DNA from: Silvibacterium sp. | Lineage (GTDB): Bacteria; Acidobacteriota; Terriglobia; Terriglobales; Acidobacteriaceae | Assembly: GCA_019232935.1 (NCBI GenBank) | Contig: JAFAMZ010000383.1 | Location: forward strand, 1 to 38,633 | Reading direction: 5' to 3' | Length of the DNA stretch: 38,633 bases | Shown: positions 8,607 through 18,581 of the stretch, in pieces | Position numbering within the stretch: the stretch's first letter is position 1 | How the letters are laid out: each line of letters opens with the position of its first letter | Translations under genes and position numbers: made by a program | The notes under the pieces: generated by a model | Seen by the model: the letters and a program-made list of their open reading frames with translations, nothing else | Databases searched by the model: none | What the model was told of the DNA's origin: nothing

Positions 8607-9500
8607 TCACTGTCCCAACGTCTGCATCAACGACAGAACCGCCGGACCGATCAGCACAATGAAAATACAAGGGAAGATAAACAACACCAGCGGAAATAAA
8701 ATCTTGATCTTTGTCTTGGCGGCAGCTTCTTCCGCGCGCTGCCGCCTCTTCGTGCGAATCTCCTCCGCGAAGCGGCTCAGTGCGCGCACAATCGGAGTGC
8801 CGAAACGATCTGTCTGAGTAAGCATCGTCACCAGTGACGAGAACTCCTGCAGCTTGGTCCGATCCGCAAGGCCTTGCCATGCATCGAGCCGGGGCTTGCC
8901 TGCTCGCTGCTCCAGGTTGATCTGCATGAATTCTTCGTGCAGATCGGGATGGCTCACCTTGATCTCCTGCCCGATCCGCAGCAGCGCCTGGTCGAGTCCG
9001 AGGCCGGCTTCTACGCAAATCACCAGCAGATCGATCGCGTCGGGAATGCTCTTCTGAATCCGCTTTTGCCGCCGCTTCACGATGCGAGTGAGCCAAATAT
9101 CCGGAATCAGATAGCCGAGACCCCCGAAAACCAGGCACCACATGAAGGTGCTGCCCGGGATAAAGCTGCCGCCTGCGATACCAGCCAAGGGCACTAGAAC
9201 GCGGGCCGTCAGATAGACATCCTTCGTGTTCGAGCCACGCAGGCCAGCCGAAAGCATCTTCGCTTTCAGCTTGTCGTCTCCCGAGAAGCCGATCCGGGAA
9301 TGGAAGGCGCGTGCCAAATTGAGAACTTTTTCCCGCAAAAGCTCCTTGTCGCTGATCGTTCTCAGGTCCGGCCTCTCGCTTTTCACAATGTCGAGCATCC
9401 GTCTCTCGTGGCGAGCGGGCCGGAGGAACAGGGGAGCGCAGAGCAACGCGACCATGGAGGCCACCATTACTCCGATCGCAATGTAGAAAATCAAATCCAT
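8607..9500 (-). CDS. tadC: Tad secretion inner-membrane protein TadC
   Basis: 297 aa; KRRQKRIQKSIPDAIDLLVICVEAGLGLDQALLRIGQEI (T2SF/GspF-like TadC motif); downstream of tadB. Confidence 0.9.
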   Translation of the reverse strand: MDLIFYIAIGVMVASMVALLCAPLFLRPARHERRMLDIVKSERPDLRTISDKELLREKVLNLARAFHSRIGFSGDDKLKAKMLSAGLRGSNTKDVYLTARVLVPLAGIAGGSFIPGSTFMWCLVFGGLGYLIPDIWLTRIVKRRQKRIQKSIPDAIDLLVICVEAGLGLDQALLRIGQEIKVSHPDLHEEFMQINLEQRAGKPRLDAWQGLADRTKLQEFSSLVTMLTQTDRFGTPIVRALSRFAEEIRTKRRQRAEEAAAKTKIKILFPLVLFIFPCIFIVLIGPAVLSLMQTLGQ

Positions 9501-9523
9501 ATCGACCCGCCGTCACAACTGCT

Positions 9524-10507
9524 CTAGACATCCACTCCGTTTACGATCTGCCGGATGATCAGCCCACCGAGCACGATCAGCCCGAGCCCCACATAGCAAA
9601 GCTTGCGCCCGAACGGATCGGTGAGCAGAATTTTGGAATATCCCGGATCGATGATGTTCAGGATCCCCATTAACCCAATCGGCATGAGGCTCAAGATCCA
9701 TCCGGTCAGCCTCCCCTGGGCTGTCTGAACTTTGATTTCACCCTGGATTCGCTGTCTCTCCCGGATCAAGAAAACCGTCCGGTCCATCACCTCGACCAGG
9801 TTGCCGCCCGTCTCCCGCTGCACCAGGATCGCCGTAATCAGTACTCGCAGGTCCGGCGATGGTACGCGCTCCAGCAATTGCAAAAGCGCCTCGCGCAATG
9901 GCAATCCAAAGTTCTGCTGCCGGAACACCTCGGCAAACTCCTTTCCTGTCGCTGGAGGAGCTGAGTCGCCGGCCATCTCGATTGCGCCCGAAATCGCGTG
10001 TCCCGCGCGGAGCGCGCGAGCCATCATATCGATCGCCTCAGGCAGATCCTTGTTGAATGCCTTCAGTCTCCGCGATCGGGCCCAGGCAATCCTGATCCAG
10101 GGCAAGCTTGCCATTACACAAGCCGCGATTATTTCCACCGAAGGCTCGGGGTAGACGATCGATGCAGTCAGCAGCCCGATCACTCCCATCGCCGCCGACT
10201 GGACCAGCACGGCAGATGCGTTGCTATTGACGCCGGATTGCATGACAAACCGTTGCAAGTTTTTCCAGAGCGGATACTTCTGGAACGAGGTATCGAGCCA
10301 GCCGAAACGGTCTGAAGAACTCGCACGCAACAGGCTTGTCGCGTCCATATCCATGCCATCGATGCGTGCAGTTCCGGCCTGAATCACAGCTATTCTCTGT
10401 TCCACGCGCTTGGCATCGCGGCTGGGACTGGCAGCCAGCATCATCACGCCGAAGGTCACGGCCAGAATCGCGATAAATCCTGAAATCAGCATCATCATCG
10501 CAGTCAC
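9524..10507 (-). CDS. tadB: Tad secretion inner-membrane protein TadB
   Basis: [32 protein letters not shown] and [47 protein letters not shown] overlap with tadA. Confidence 0.92.
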   Translation of the reverse strand: MTAMMMLISGFIAILAVTFGVMMLAASPSRDAKRVEQRIAVIQAGTARIDGMDMDATSLLRASSSDRFGWLDTSFQKYPLWKNLQRFVMQSGVNSNASAVLVQSAAMGVIGLLTASIVYPEPSVEIIAACVMASLPWIRIAWARSRRLKAFNKDLPEAIDMMARALRAGHAISGAIEMAGDSAPPATGKEFAEVFRQQNFGLPLREALLQLLERVPSPDLRVLITAILVQRETGGNLVEVMDRTVFLIRERQRIQGEIKVQTAQGRLTGWILSLMPIGLMGILNIIDPGYSKILLTDPFGRKLCYVGLGLIVLGGLIIRQIVNGVDV

Positions 10508-11886
10508 ACTTCCATGGAATGGTCCATCAATCCCGCAGGCACCGGCACCCCTGCAGCCTTAAGCCGCTCAGTGAATTTCGGCATGATGCCTGTGGAGCGA
10601 AATCTGCCCTTTACCTTCCCGTTAGGTCCCAGGCCTTCTTTCTCGAAAACGAAGAGGTCCTGCATGCTGATCACATCGCTGTAGCTGCCGGTCAGCTCGG
10701 TGATATGCGTGATGCGGCGAGAGCCGTCGCTCATTCGGGCCGCCTGCACAATAAGGTGGATCGCCGAGGAAATCTGCAGGCGAATCGCCTTGTCCGGCAG
10801 GCGGATGTCGCCCATCATGCACATTGTTTCCAGACGCGCGAGTCCATCGCGCGGTGTATTGGCGTGAATCGTAGTAAGCGACCCGTCGTGGCCCGTGTTC
10901 ATCGCCTGCAGCATGTCCAGCGCCTCTTCGCCGCGCACCTCGCCGAGCACGATCCGGTCCGGCCGCATACGCAAAGCATTGATCACCAGCTCGCGCTGCC
11001 GTATCGCCCCTTTTCCCTCCACGTTCGGAGGCCGGGTCTCGAGCCGCACAACGTGTTCCTGCTGCAACTTCAATTCGGCTGAGTCTTCGATTGTGACAAT
11101 GCGCTCTTTTTCCGAAATGAAGCTTGAAAGCATATTGAGAAGCGTGGTTTTGCCGGCGCCCGTGCCGCCTGCGATCACGATATTGAGCCGGGCCTGGACT
11201 GCTGCGCGCAGGGTCTCAAGCATTGGCTGGCTCAACGCCTTATAGTGGATGAGATTGTCTGCCGAGAGAGGAGACGACCCGAATCGACGAATGGAAAGAA
11301 TGGGCCCATCGATTGCCAGCGGCCCGATGATCGCATTCACGCGCGATCCATCCTTCAGACGCGCGTCTACCATGGGCGTCGATTCGTCCACGCGGCGCCC
11401 CACCGCGGAAACGATCTTGTCGATAATCTGCAGCAGGTGGCGATTGTCCTTAAAAGTGACACTGGTGCGATGCAGAACGCCCTTGCGCTCCACATAGACG
11501 TGACTGTATGTGTTCACCAGAATGTCGCTGATCGTTTCATCCTTCAGCAGAGGTTCCAGCGGCCCAAGGCCGAAGAGCTCATCCATCACTTCATTGGCCA
11601 CTCGATCGCGCTCGCCGGAGCTCAGCGGGACGCTCTGTTCGCCGATGATCTGCTGAATGAGAGAAAGCAATTGTTGCTGCCCGGTGCGCGTTTCCTGCGC
11701 CTCGCTGAGCTTCTCGAGATCCAGCCGCCGGATCAGCTCCTGGTGCACAGCGGATTTCAACTCCTGCTGCTGTTTTTCCTCGAGCGGCCTCGTGGGCCGG
11801 TTGCCGTTGCGCAGGCTCGAGCCGTTCTGCCGCAAAGCTGCAGACTCTGGCCGCGCAGAGGCGATGTCAATGCCGGTATCAGCCAT
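10504..11886 (-). CDS. tadA: Tad pilus assembly ATPase TadA/CpaF
   Basis: 460 aa; Walker [87 protein letters not shown]. Confidence 0.96.
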   Translation of the reverse strand: MADTGIDIASARPESAALRQNGSSLRNGNRPTRPLEEKQQQELKSAVHQELIRRLDLEKLSEAQETRTGQQQLLSLIQQIIGEQSVPLSSGERDRVANEVMDELFGLGPLEPLLKDETISDILVNTYSHVYVERKGVLHRTSVTFKDNRHLLQIIDKIVSAVGRRVDESTPMVDARLKDGSRVNAIIGPLAIDGPILSIRRFGSSPLSADNLIHYKALSQPMLETLRAAVQARLNIVIAGGTGAGKTTLLNMLSSFISEKERIVTIEDSAELKLQQEHVVRLETRPPNVEGKGAIRQRELVINALRMRPDRIVLGEVRGEEALDMLQAMNTGHDGSLTTIHANTPRDGLARLETMCMMGDIRLPDKAIRLQISSAIHLIVQAARMSDGSRRITHITELTGSYSDVISMQDLFVFEKEGLGPNGKVKGRFRSTGIMPKFTERLKAAGVPVPAGLMDHSMEV

Positions 11887-11910
11887 GGAAATATCCCCTC
11901 ATTCTCTTCT

Positions 11911-13134
11911 CTATCCCCACAGCGAAAACTTCTTACGCCCATTTTTGGGGGCATGGGTTCCGTTAGTTCCAGCCAGAGTCCCTGCCCACTTCGATAGTTG
12001 CTCGATGAAGTCGGTCTTCTTCTCCGCCGAAACCGGCTCACCAAGATTGATCGCCTTCTGGCACTCCGAATAATTGTTGGAGATTCTGGTCTGCACGGGC
12101 ACGCGGATGGCCTTTTCGATTTGCTCGATTCCGATGGCTCCGGTCGAAGAGTACCGGTTGATGACAATGTGCAGCTTGGTCGTGGCCTGCTCGTTGCGGC
12201 TCAGGTTATCGATATAACGGGAAAGGTCGCGTACCGCTCCGATCTCCGGTGTAGCTACGAGGCAGATCTCGTCCGAGCTATCCATGACGGCAAGGTTGAC
12301 TTCGGTCAGATTTGTCTCGCAATCCAAGATGAGGTAGTCGTATTCGCCGCGAAGAAAATCAATTGTCCGCTCGAGGGCGTCGGGATCGATGCTGCGGTTG
12401 GGGTCGTGCAATTCGGGCGAAGACAGCACCTCCAGCCCGCTCGAGTGCCTGGCGATGAACCCCCGAAGAAGTTCGGAATCCAGCCGGTTCACATTACGAA
12501 TCAGCTCGTGAAAGTGATAGCGGTTCCCATCGAGTCCCAGGTACAGGCATACATGCCCGAACTCCGCGTGATTGTCGATGAGCAGCACCTTCTTTTGCAG
12601 CCGTGTGAGGGTGTGGGCGAAGTTCACGGCGATTGTTGTGGTTCCCACTCCTCCTTTACATCCGAAGAACGACAACACTTTGCCGGCGCTGCGGTTGTGG
12701 CCCATGGTGGCCAGCCAGTGCGTGTTCTGCCGTTCGAGCATTTCCGCAAGTTGCGTCTCGTCGAGCGGGTTCCGGAGCACTTCGTTGCATCCAGCTCGCA
12801 TGGCCTTCAACAGCAGATCGCTGTCATGCCGAGAGGACAGGGCTGCGACAAAGGTCTTGCCGTGAAAGAGCTGCTTAAGGAAGGTCGCCGATTCCTCGGC
12901 AGCCTGGGGGTCACGATCGAAGTCAACTACGGCCAGGACCGCGTTTGCCTTCTTCGCTTCCAGCGAAATGGCCGGACGCCGAACAGCCGAGATATATTCG
13001 GTCATGCTCTCGTGTGAAGTGTTCCAGTGCCGGCGTTGGGTCGCTTGCTCCAGCTTTTCAGTCGAATCCTGGTCGACACACACGGTCAGCACGGAGATGT
13101 CAAGCGAAGGGGTATTCCGATGTGCGCGCCTCAT
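11911..13134 (-). CDS. tadZ: TadZ/CpaE-like MinD-family ATPase
   Basis: KVLSFFGCKGGVGTTTIAVNFAHTLTRLQKKVLLIDNHAEFG deviant Walker A; receiver-like N-terminus; ATGA overlap with the upstream secretin. Confidence 0.9.
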   Translation of the reverse strand: MRRAHRNTPSLDISVLTVCVDQDSTEKLEQATQRRHWNTSHESMTEYISAVRRPAISLEAKKANAVLAVVDFDRDPQAAEESATFLKQLFHGKTFVAALSSRHDSDLLLKAMRAGCNEVLRNPLDETQLAEMLERQNTHWLATMGHNRSAGKVLSFFGCKGGVGTTTIAVNFAHTLTRLQKKVLLIDNHAEFGHVCLYLGLDGNRYHFHELIRNVNRLDSELLRGFIARHSSGLEVLSSPELHDPNRSIDPDALERTIDFLRGEYDYLILDCETNLTEVNLAVMDSSDEICLVATPEIGAVRDLSRYIDNLSRNEQATTKLHIVINRYSSTGAIGIEQIEKAIRVPVQTRISNNYSECQKAINLGEPVSAEKKTDFIEQLSKWAGTLAGTNGTHAPKNGRKKFSLWG

Positions 13135-14594
13135 TTCTGCACCGTGCCTTCTGGGGTCTGGCCGGCAGCCGGCGCGGGAGCAGGTGTCTTCGGCACCATG
13201 CCCTTATCGAACTTGGAATCCGAAATCTGCGGAATTGGTAAATTGGGCTCAACCGGCGTGGGAAGGTTCTCAGTCAACGGATCTACCAGCGTGGGGGTGA
13301 CGATTACGGCGAGTTCCGTCACCGATTTCTTACCGTCCTTCGACTTGAATAGATTTCCGAGAACCGGAACATCGCCAATGCCGGGTATCTTCGAGAGCTG
13401 ATCCGTTGTCCGGCTGTCCAGCAGACCGGAGATGATGAAACTCTGGTCGGTCTTCAGTTCCACTTGAGTTTCGGCCCGACGAGTCGATATTGCCGGGACG
13501 GTATATCCGGAGAGACTCACGGCGTTGGTGTAGTCCAAAGCGCTTACCTCAGGGGCTACTTTTAGTTGAATCGTGCCATCAGCCAGGACGGTCGGGGTGA
13601 AGTCGAGTCTTACTCCATAAGGCCGGAACTGAATGGTCACTGAGGTTCCGCCATTGCTGCCCTGCACGATTGGATAGGGGAATTCACCGCCAGCCAGGAA
13701 CGACGCCTTCTCGCCGTTCATCGCTGTAATTGTCGGCTCGGCGAGGATCTGCAGGATCTGTTTGTCCTGAAGCGCCTGAATGGCGGTTCCGATGCCGAGA
13801 TCGTGGTTGTAATAGAACAGATTCAGAAGGCTGCTGAGCGAAAGCAGAGAGCTGAGGGCGCCTCCGCCCGAACCACCCGAACCGCCAGAGGACCCGCCGG
13901 ATGAACCACCGCTCGAAGGAGCTGCGGTGATCGAAGAGAACTGACCGGTGGTCGAGTTGAAGGTGTTCTTTCCTGTGCCGAAAAAGTTGAATCCAAGATC
14001 CTGCGCCCGGGAGCGGTCGATCTCCACGATGCGAACTTTGAGCCTAACCTGCCGCGCATGCTGAGGAGCAACAAGAATGGAATTCGCAACACTCTTTGAG
14101 AACAATCCGGCCAGCTTTACCGCCGCCTCGGCCGCTTCAGGACTGGAAACCATTCCGGCAAGTGCGACCTCTTCTTCGTGACCCTCCGCCCGGATATTTT
14201 CATACGGCAAAGCGTCCTTCAGGGCTTTGCTCAGTTGCCCGACATCGATATCGGAGCTAATGAGGTAAACCTGCGATTGGCCGAGTTCGTCCCACAGGAT
14301 TACAGTGCTGATGCCGGGCCCCTTCGCAGTAATGACGATCTGATTGGGACTGGCAGTGAAGGAATCCAGAACGGCAGGATTGCTGACGTAGACGCGGCGC
14401 ATCCGGCTCGGCGTGTTGATGAACATCGAGCGGCCCACAACCAGGTGTGTCATCGTATCCATCACCTGCGTGCCAGGTATGTCGGGCGTAACTGCCGAAC
14501 CCGGACCATCGGCGCCGATCGCTGGTGAAGCGAGCAGGAATGCCCCCAGCAGCACCGAAATCGCGTTCCAAATTGTGCCTTTGCGAATTCTCAT
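13131..14594 (-). CDS. cpaC: Tad secretin CpaC/RcpA
   Basis: BON/N0-type N-terminus (LVVGRSMFINTPSRMRRVYVSNPAVLDSFTASPNQIVITAKGPGISTVILWDELGQSQVY) and secretin domain (AEPTITAMNGEKASFLAGGEFPYPI, QSFIISGLLDSRTTDQLSKIPGIGDVPVLGNLF). Confidence 0.94.
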   Translation of the reverse strand: MRIRKGTIWNAISVLLGAFLLASPAIGADGPGSAVTPDIPGTQVMDTMTHLVVGRSMFINTPSRMRRVYVSNPAVLDSFTASPNQIVITAKGPGISTVILWDELGQSQVYLISSDIDVGQLSKALKDALPYENIRAEGHEEEVALAGMVSSPEAAEAAVKLAGLFSKSVANSILVAPQHARQVRLKVRIVEIDRSRAQDLGFNFFGTGKNTFNSTTGQFSSITAAPSSGGSSGGSSGGSGGSGGGALSSLLSLSSLLNLFYYNHDLGIGTAIQALQDKQILQILAEPTITAMNGEKASFLAGGEFPYPIVQGSNGGTSVTIQFRPYGVRLDFTPTVLADGTIQLKVAPEVSALDYTNAVSLSGYTVPAISTRRAETQVELKTDQSFIISGLLDSRTTDQLSKIPGIGDVPVLGNLFKSKDGKKSVTELAVIVTPTLVDPLTENLPTPVEPNLPIPQISDSKFDKGMVPKTPAPAPAAGQTPEGTVQK

Positions 14595-14602
14595 GCCGCG
14601 CC

Positions 14603-15418
14603 TCAGTTAAATGTCTCCGTTGTTGACTTGGTGCCCATCAGGGTTTCAACCACCCAGGCCTTGTCGGTCGTCTTCACTTTCTTAGCTGGAGGTGCAGCCA
14701 CCGTTATGGGCTTCTGGGCCGGAAGATCCGCGAGTTGTCCAAGAGCGACCGGCTTGGCTCCTGCCTGCTCGTGATCGCCTCCGTTGCGGAGCACGAAGTG
14801 AATGCTCCCCTGGGCGCTCGCCAGCACTGCCTTTTCCGCGTCCTCTGGGGAAAGCAGGAGCGTGACTACATCCACGCTCGATGGCTTACCAGTCGGATCG
14901 GGCTGCACCTGGTGCCCGGCAGCCAATATCTCTGCGTCCTGCAACACCGTTGCTGTCACTGGATCCGGATGTACTCCATCCCGGTAAGTCACCAGCACAT
15001 CTACATGCGTTCCCGGCATCAGAAATCCGGCCACACCAACCACTTCATCGGAACGAAGCGCGATTCCACGCATACCGCTTGGGATCTTTCCGGTGAGCCC
15101 TATACCGGATCCAGGAGCCGCAAGATGGCGGTCGAGAATCGGTTCGCCTGCACCCAGTGGGTAAAGAACCGCGCGCCCGACTACGTCCTCCACTCTGTTA
15201 AAAGCACCGGCGAGGGGCATCGATTTCGGCCATTCCACCAGCGCAACATCCTCGCGTTTCAGGGTCGCTCCCGGATCCACCGGTCGCACGGCAGCTACAT
15301 AGGTGTTCGGCGCCTGCGCGGCAGTCCGGCTGCGAGCCATTTTCCGGCTCAGCCAGAAAGTGAAAAGACCGGAGATGACCAGGGCCACAACAAGAGCGAG
15401 TGTCAGACGGCGCGCCAT
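14603..15418 (-). CDS. cpaB: Flp pilus assembly protein CpaB/RcpC
   Basis: TM anchor, SAF-like domain RPVDPGATLKREDVALVEWPKS, PLGAGEPILDRHLA, GMRGIALRSDEVVGVAGFLMPGTHVDVLVTYRD. Confidence 0.9.
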   Translation of the reverse strand: MARRLTLALVVALVISGLFTFWLSRKMARSRTAAQAPNTYVAAVRPVDPGATLKREDVALVEWPKSMPLAGAFNRVEDVVGRAVLYPLGAGEPILDRHLAAPGSGIGLTGKIPSGMRGIALRSDEVVGVAGFLMPGTHVDVLVTYRDGVHPDPVTATVLQDAEILAAGHQVQPDPTGKPSSVDVVTLLLSPEDAEKAVLASAQGSIHFVLRNGGDHEQAGAKPVALGQLADLPAQKPITVAAPPAKKVKTTDKAWVVETLMGTKSTTETFN

Positions 15419-15425
15419 TGGGTAC

Positions 15426-15968
15426 CTACCTCTGCACCGCAGCCAGACACAGTGCCAGCGCGCAGCCGGTCGCAATGGGCACGGCATACGGCAGGCGCAA
15501 AGTCTGCGAATTTGAAATGTTCAGTGAGGGATGCGGCGTAAGCCCCTCGATCCGATGATGAACAACCAGCGCTCCTACATTCAGGAGCGTCTCTTTCGCC
15601 CGTCCGCGCCACAGGGCCATAACGATGGCCATTACACCACCGGCCAGCGCAGTTGAAACCAGCAGATTGCCGACGTGCGGCAGTCCTGCCAGGCAGCCGG
15701 CAGCCGTCATCAGCTTCACATCGCCGGCCCCCATTCCGCCGGCGAGCCAGAAAATCAGGAAGATGCCGAAACAGATCAGCCCTGCTAAAGCTGCTGTACC
15801 CAGCTGGGCCCATCCGCCAAGCACCAGATGCATCATCAATCCACAGCAGATCCCCGGGAGTGTCAGGAAATTGGGTACCCGGCGGCTGCGTATGTCGAAG
15901 GCCGCGCCTGCGAAAGCGCAGACACACGAAGCGGCCGGGTAGATCAACTCGTTAACTGGATTCACCAT
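15426..15968 (-). CDS. tadV: prepilin peptidase TadV/CpaA
   Basis: AFDIRSRRVPNFLTLPG and GGMGAGDVKLMTAAG (type IV prepilin peptidase active-site GxGD). Confidence 0.9.
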   Translation of the reverse strand: MVNPVNELIYPAASCVCAFAGAAFDIRSRRVPNFLTLPGICCGLMMHLVLGGWAQLGTAALAGLICFGIFLIFWLAGGMGAGDVKLMTAAGCLAGLPHVGNLLVSTALAGGVMAIVMALWRGRAKETLLNVGALVVHHRIEGLTPHPSLNISNSQTLRLPYAVPIATGCALALCLAAVQR

Positions 15969-16159
15969 TTCGAGATTCCCCAAAGCAAATCGCTCCGAAT
16001 GTTGTGGAGCGAAAAACATCAATCTGGCACGTAACTCTTTTTCGACTGCCAGGTGGTGGTTTACGTCGTGAAGAGCTTTTTTACTGCGTTCTGGCCGGCT
16101 CTTTCATCGCCGCGGTTTTTGCTCAACGCATGCTGTCCGCGAGGAGCGTGGAACGACTG

Positions 16160-16333
16160 CTATACACCGTTGGTGAAATTGTTAGTGACACTGTAGTATG
16201 CGTTCACGACCGGGTTGGCAATGCCTCCGATGGCTGCGATACACCCGAAACCGATAGCCGCAGTCACCAGCGCGTACTCAATCATGTCCTGACCGCACTC
16301 ATCTTCGAACAGCCGTTTCGTCAGGTGCATCAT
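16160..16333 (-). CDS. Flp family type IVb pilin (second copy)
   Basis: MMHLTKRLFEDECGQDMIEYALVTAAIGFGCIAAIGGIANPVVNAYYSVTNNFTNGV; G/xxxxEY prepilin motif. Confidence 0.88.
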   Translation of the reverse strand: MMHLTKRLFEDECGQDMIEYALVTAAIGFGCIAAIGGIANPVVNAYYSVTNNFTNGV

Positions 16334-16553
16334 TTCACTGCTCCCGATTGCTTGCGCCTTGCTCCAGGGCTTGATTGCAACTACCAGCTGCCCTGTTTTC
16401 TCCCGCAATTTGCTCATCGCGATTACCCCCGGAATGAGCCGAACTGATTCCGACCCGAGTGACCTTCCTGAATCTGGCCGGAAGCTGAAGGTGATAGCGT
16501 AGGGCGGCCCCTTGCCTGCGAACTGCCCCAGTGTCCTCTCCCGAAGCGCCCGG

Positions 16554-16730
16554 TTAGACGTTGTTCGAGAACTGGTTGCCGACGTTGTTGAAGCCGTTGC
16601 CGATCGAGTTCGCAAGGCTCTTCATCGCCGCCAGTGCTCCCAGAGCGATCACTGCCGCCACCAGAGCGTACTCAATCAGGTCCTGACCCGACTCGTCCTT
16701 CAGAAGGTTCTTGATCAATTGCTTCGCCAT
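16554..16730 (-). CDS. flp: Flp family type IVb pilin (first copy)
   Basis: MAKQLIKNLLKDESGQDLIEYALVAAVIALGALAAMKSLANSIGNGFNNVGNQFSNNV; AAAGGAG RBS. Confidence 0.93.
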   Translation of the reverse strand: MAKQLIKNLLKDESGQDLIEYALVAAVIALGALAAMKSLANSIGNGFNNVGNQFSNNV

Positions 16731-16945
16731 GTTCGTTCTCCTTTGAGTTTTCATAACTGCATTCACAGCCTCACCGAAGTAATGCGTGATTGCCGTTCAT
16801 GAGTACCAACTATCGACACGAACAAACAAAACGACAATCACCCAATTGTGTTACTTACGATTACATTTCTCTTGATCTATAGTTCGGTCGGTAACTGAAA
16901 ATCGCTACGAGTGTGTTGAAACAGTACACCTTTCAATGATTTTAG

Positions 16946-16959
16946 GTAACTTGAGTTAC
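16946..16959. promoter_or_regulatory. Inverted repeat GTAACT-TG-AGTTAC in the divergent Tad intergenic region (candidate operator)
   Basis: Perfect 6-bp arms with 2-nt spacer; GGTAACT occurs again at 16891-16897 in the same AT-richer spacer. Confidence 0.35.
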
Positions 16960-17042
16960 TTTTCCCCCAGTGACTCAACAGCCGATGCCGATAAACAGCA
17001 AGTAACACGCTTGGGACGGCACGGAATGGGGAAACACATAGA

Positions 17043-18581
17043 ATGCAACCAGGCAATCCTTCATCGTCAGCCAATCAAATCGCGAGAGCCTTGCTCCTCG
17101 CCATGCTGTGCGCCGCTCCAGCTCTTATTTGCTTCCGAACTGGAGCCGCGGCCTGCGTCGGCGATCCCGATCTCGGATGGCATCTCCGCACCGGCGAGTG
17201 GATCCTGCAGCACCATGCCGTACCGCGAGCCGATATCTACTCACGCTTCGGAGCGGGTAAGCCGTGGCAGGCCTACAGCTGGCTTTTCGAAGTACTCCTA
17301 ACCAGGCTTTATCAGTGGTTCCGATTCGATGGCGTCATGGTCTACATGGGCATCATGCTGTCCGCCATTGCAGCCGCACTCTTCCGCCTGACCAGTCGCC
17401 TGCAGCCCGACTTCACCAGGAGCACGCTGCTCACGATGGCGATTTTGACCGCACTCTCGCGCCTCTACACGCCACGCCCCTGGCTGTTCACGATTCTGTT
17501 TTTCATCCTCGAGATCGATATCCTCATGCACGCGCGCCGCACCGGAGAATCCCGCCGCCTGCTCTGGCTGCCGCCGCTCTTTGCGCTCTGGGCCAACATA
17601 CACATCCAGTTCATCGATGGGCTCATGGTGCTCGGCCTAGCGGCATGCGAGCCAGTTCTCGCGCGGTGGTGGAAGCCCTCCCTCAGCCGCCTTTCTGCGC
17701 GCAGCCTCTGGATAGCATTGCCGGCATGCATCGCTGCAGCCTGCGTGAACCCTTACGGCGCCGGCATTTACAAAGTTGCGCATGCTCTGGCCGCGCAACC
17801 CGGCGTATTGAACACGATCAGCGAAATGCATGCGCTTCCCTTCCGCTCGATGATGGATTTCCTGCTGCTCTTTCTCGCTATGGCAGCGGTTGCTGTCATG
17901 TTCAGGTTCCATCGCCTCTTCCCATTTGAGACCCTTATGCTGGCCATGGCGTTGTGGCTCTCATTCCGGTCCCAGCGGGATATCTGGTTCCTCGCCATCG
18001 TAGCCGCCGTCATTCTCGCCGAGGGCCTGCCCATTCGATCCAGCTCGCAGCAATCCGGACGAGAGTCGCTTTGGACAGTGCCATTAAGCTTTGCTGCCAC
18101 TGCACTCCTCGTCCTCGTCAGCGCTTTTGCAACTCAGATCAGAAACGACCGGCTCGAAGGCAAGCTCGCCGAAGAGATGCCGCTCAAGGCCGTACAGGTC
18201 GTTCGAGAACACCAGTATTCCGGCGCGCTCTACAACACCTACGGATGGGGCGGCTTTCTAATCTGGAACCTGCGCGAGCCGGTCAGTATCGACGGACGCG
18301 CTGCTTTCTACGGCGATGAAAGAATCGATCGCTCGATGAAGACCTGGAACGGCGGCCCCGATTGGGCCTCTGATCCCGATCTCAAGTCCGCGGGTCTGGT
18401 CATCGCGCCGGTGGACGCCGCGCTCACACAATTGCTGCGCATGGATTCCCGCTTCGAGCTTGCCTACCAGGACAAGGTCGCTGCAGTTTTTGTCGCACGC
18501 AGCCAGCAGCAGAAAAATTCATCCAGTGTGGCCACCCTCAGTCCCGCCGGCAAAGCTCATGATCCGGAGAAAAGACTGTGA
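17043..18581 (+). CDS. polytopic membrane protein, GT-C-like glycosyltransferase candidate, in the Tad locus
   Basis: 512 aa, many TM segments; GDPDLGWHLRTGEWILQHHAVPRADIYSRFGAGKPWQAYSWLFEVL near the N-terminus, GALYNTYGWGGFLIWNLREPVSIDGRAAFYGDERIDR soluble segment. Confidence 0.75.
   Translation: MQPGNPSSSANQIARALLLAMLCAAPALICFRTGAAACVGDPDLGWHLRTGEWILQHHAVPRADIYSRFGAGKPWQAYSWLFEVLLTRLYQWFRFDGVMVYMGIMLSAIAAALFRLTSRLQPDFTRSTLLTMAILTALSRLYTPRPWLFTILFFILEIDILMHARRTGESRRLLWLPPLFALWANIHIQFIDGLMVLGLAACEPVLARWWKPSLSRLSARSLWIALPACIAAACVNPYGAGIYKVAHALAAQPGVLNTISEMHALPFRSMMDFLLLFLAMAAVAVMFRFHRLFPFETLMLAMALWLSFRSQRDIWFLAIVAAVILAEGLPIRSSSQQSGRESLWTVPLSFAATALLVLVSAFATQIRNDRLEGKLAEEMPLKAVQVVREHQYSGALYNTYGWGGFLIWNLREPVSIDGRAAFYGDERIDRSMKTWNGGPDWASDPDLKSAGLVIAPVDAALTQLLRMDSRFELAYQDKVAAVFVARSQQQKNSSSVATLSPAGKAHDPEKRL

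Noticed and set aside
11245-13017. Plus-strand ORFs of 250 and 339 aa
   Set aside because: Antisense to tadA and tadZ, which have unambiguous motifs; no recognisable domain in the shadow frames.
16020-16050. TGGCACGTAACTCTTT as a sigma-54 promoter
   Set aside because: The -12 GC element is absent at the required spacing and the orientation does not fit a gene.
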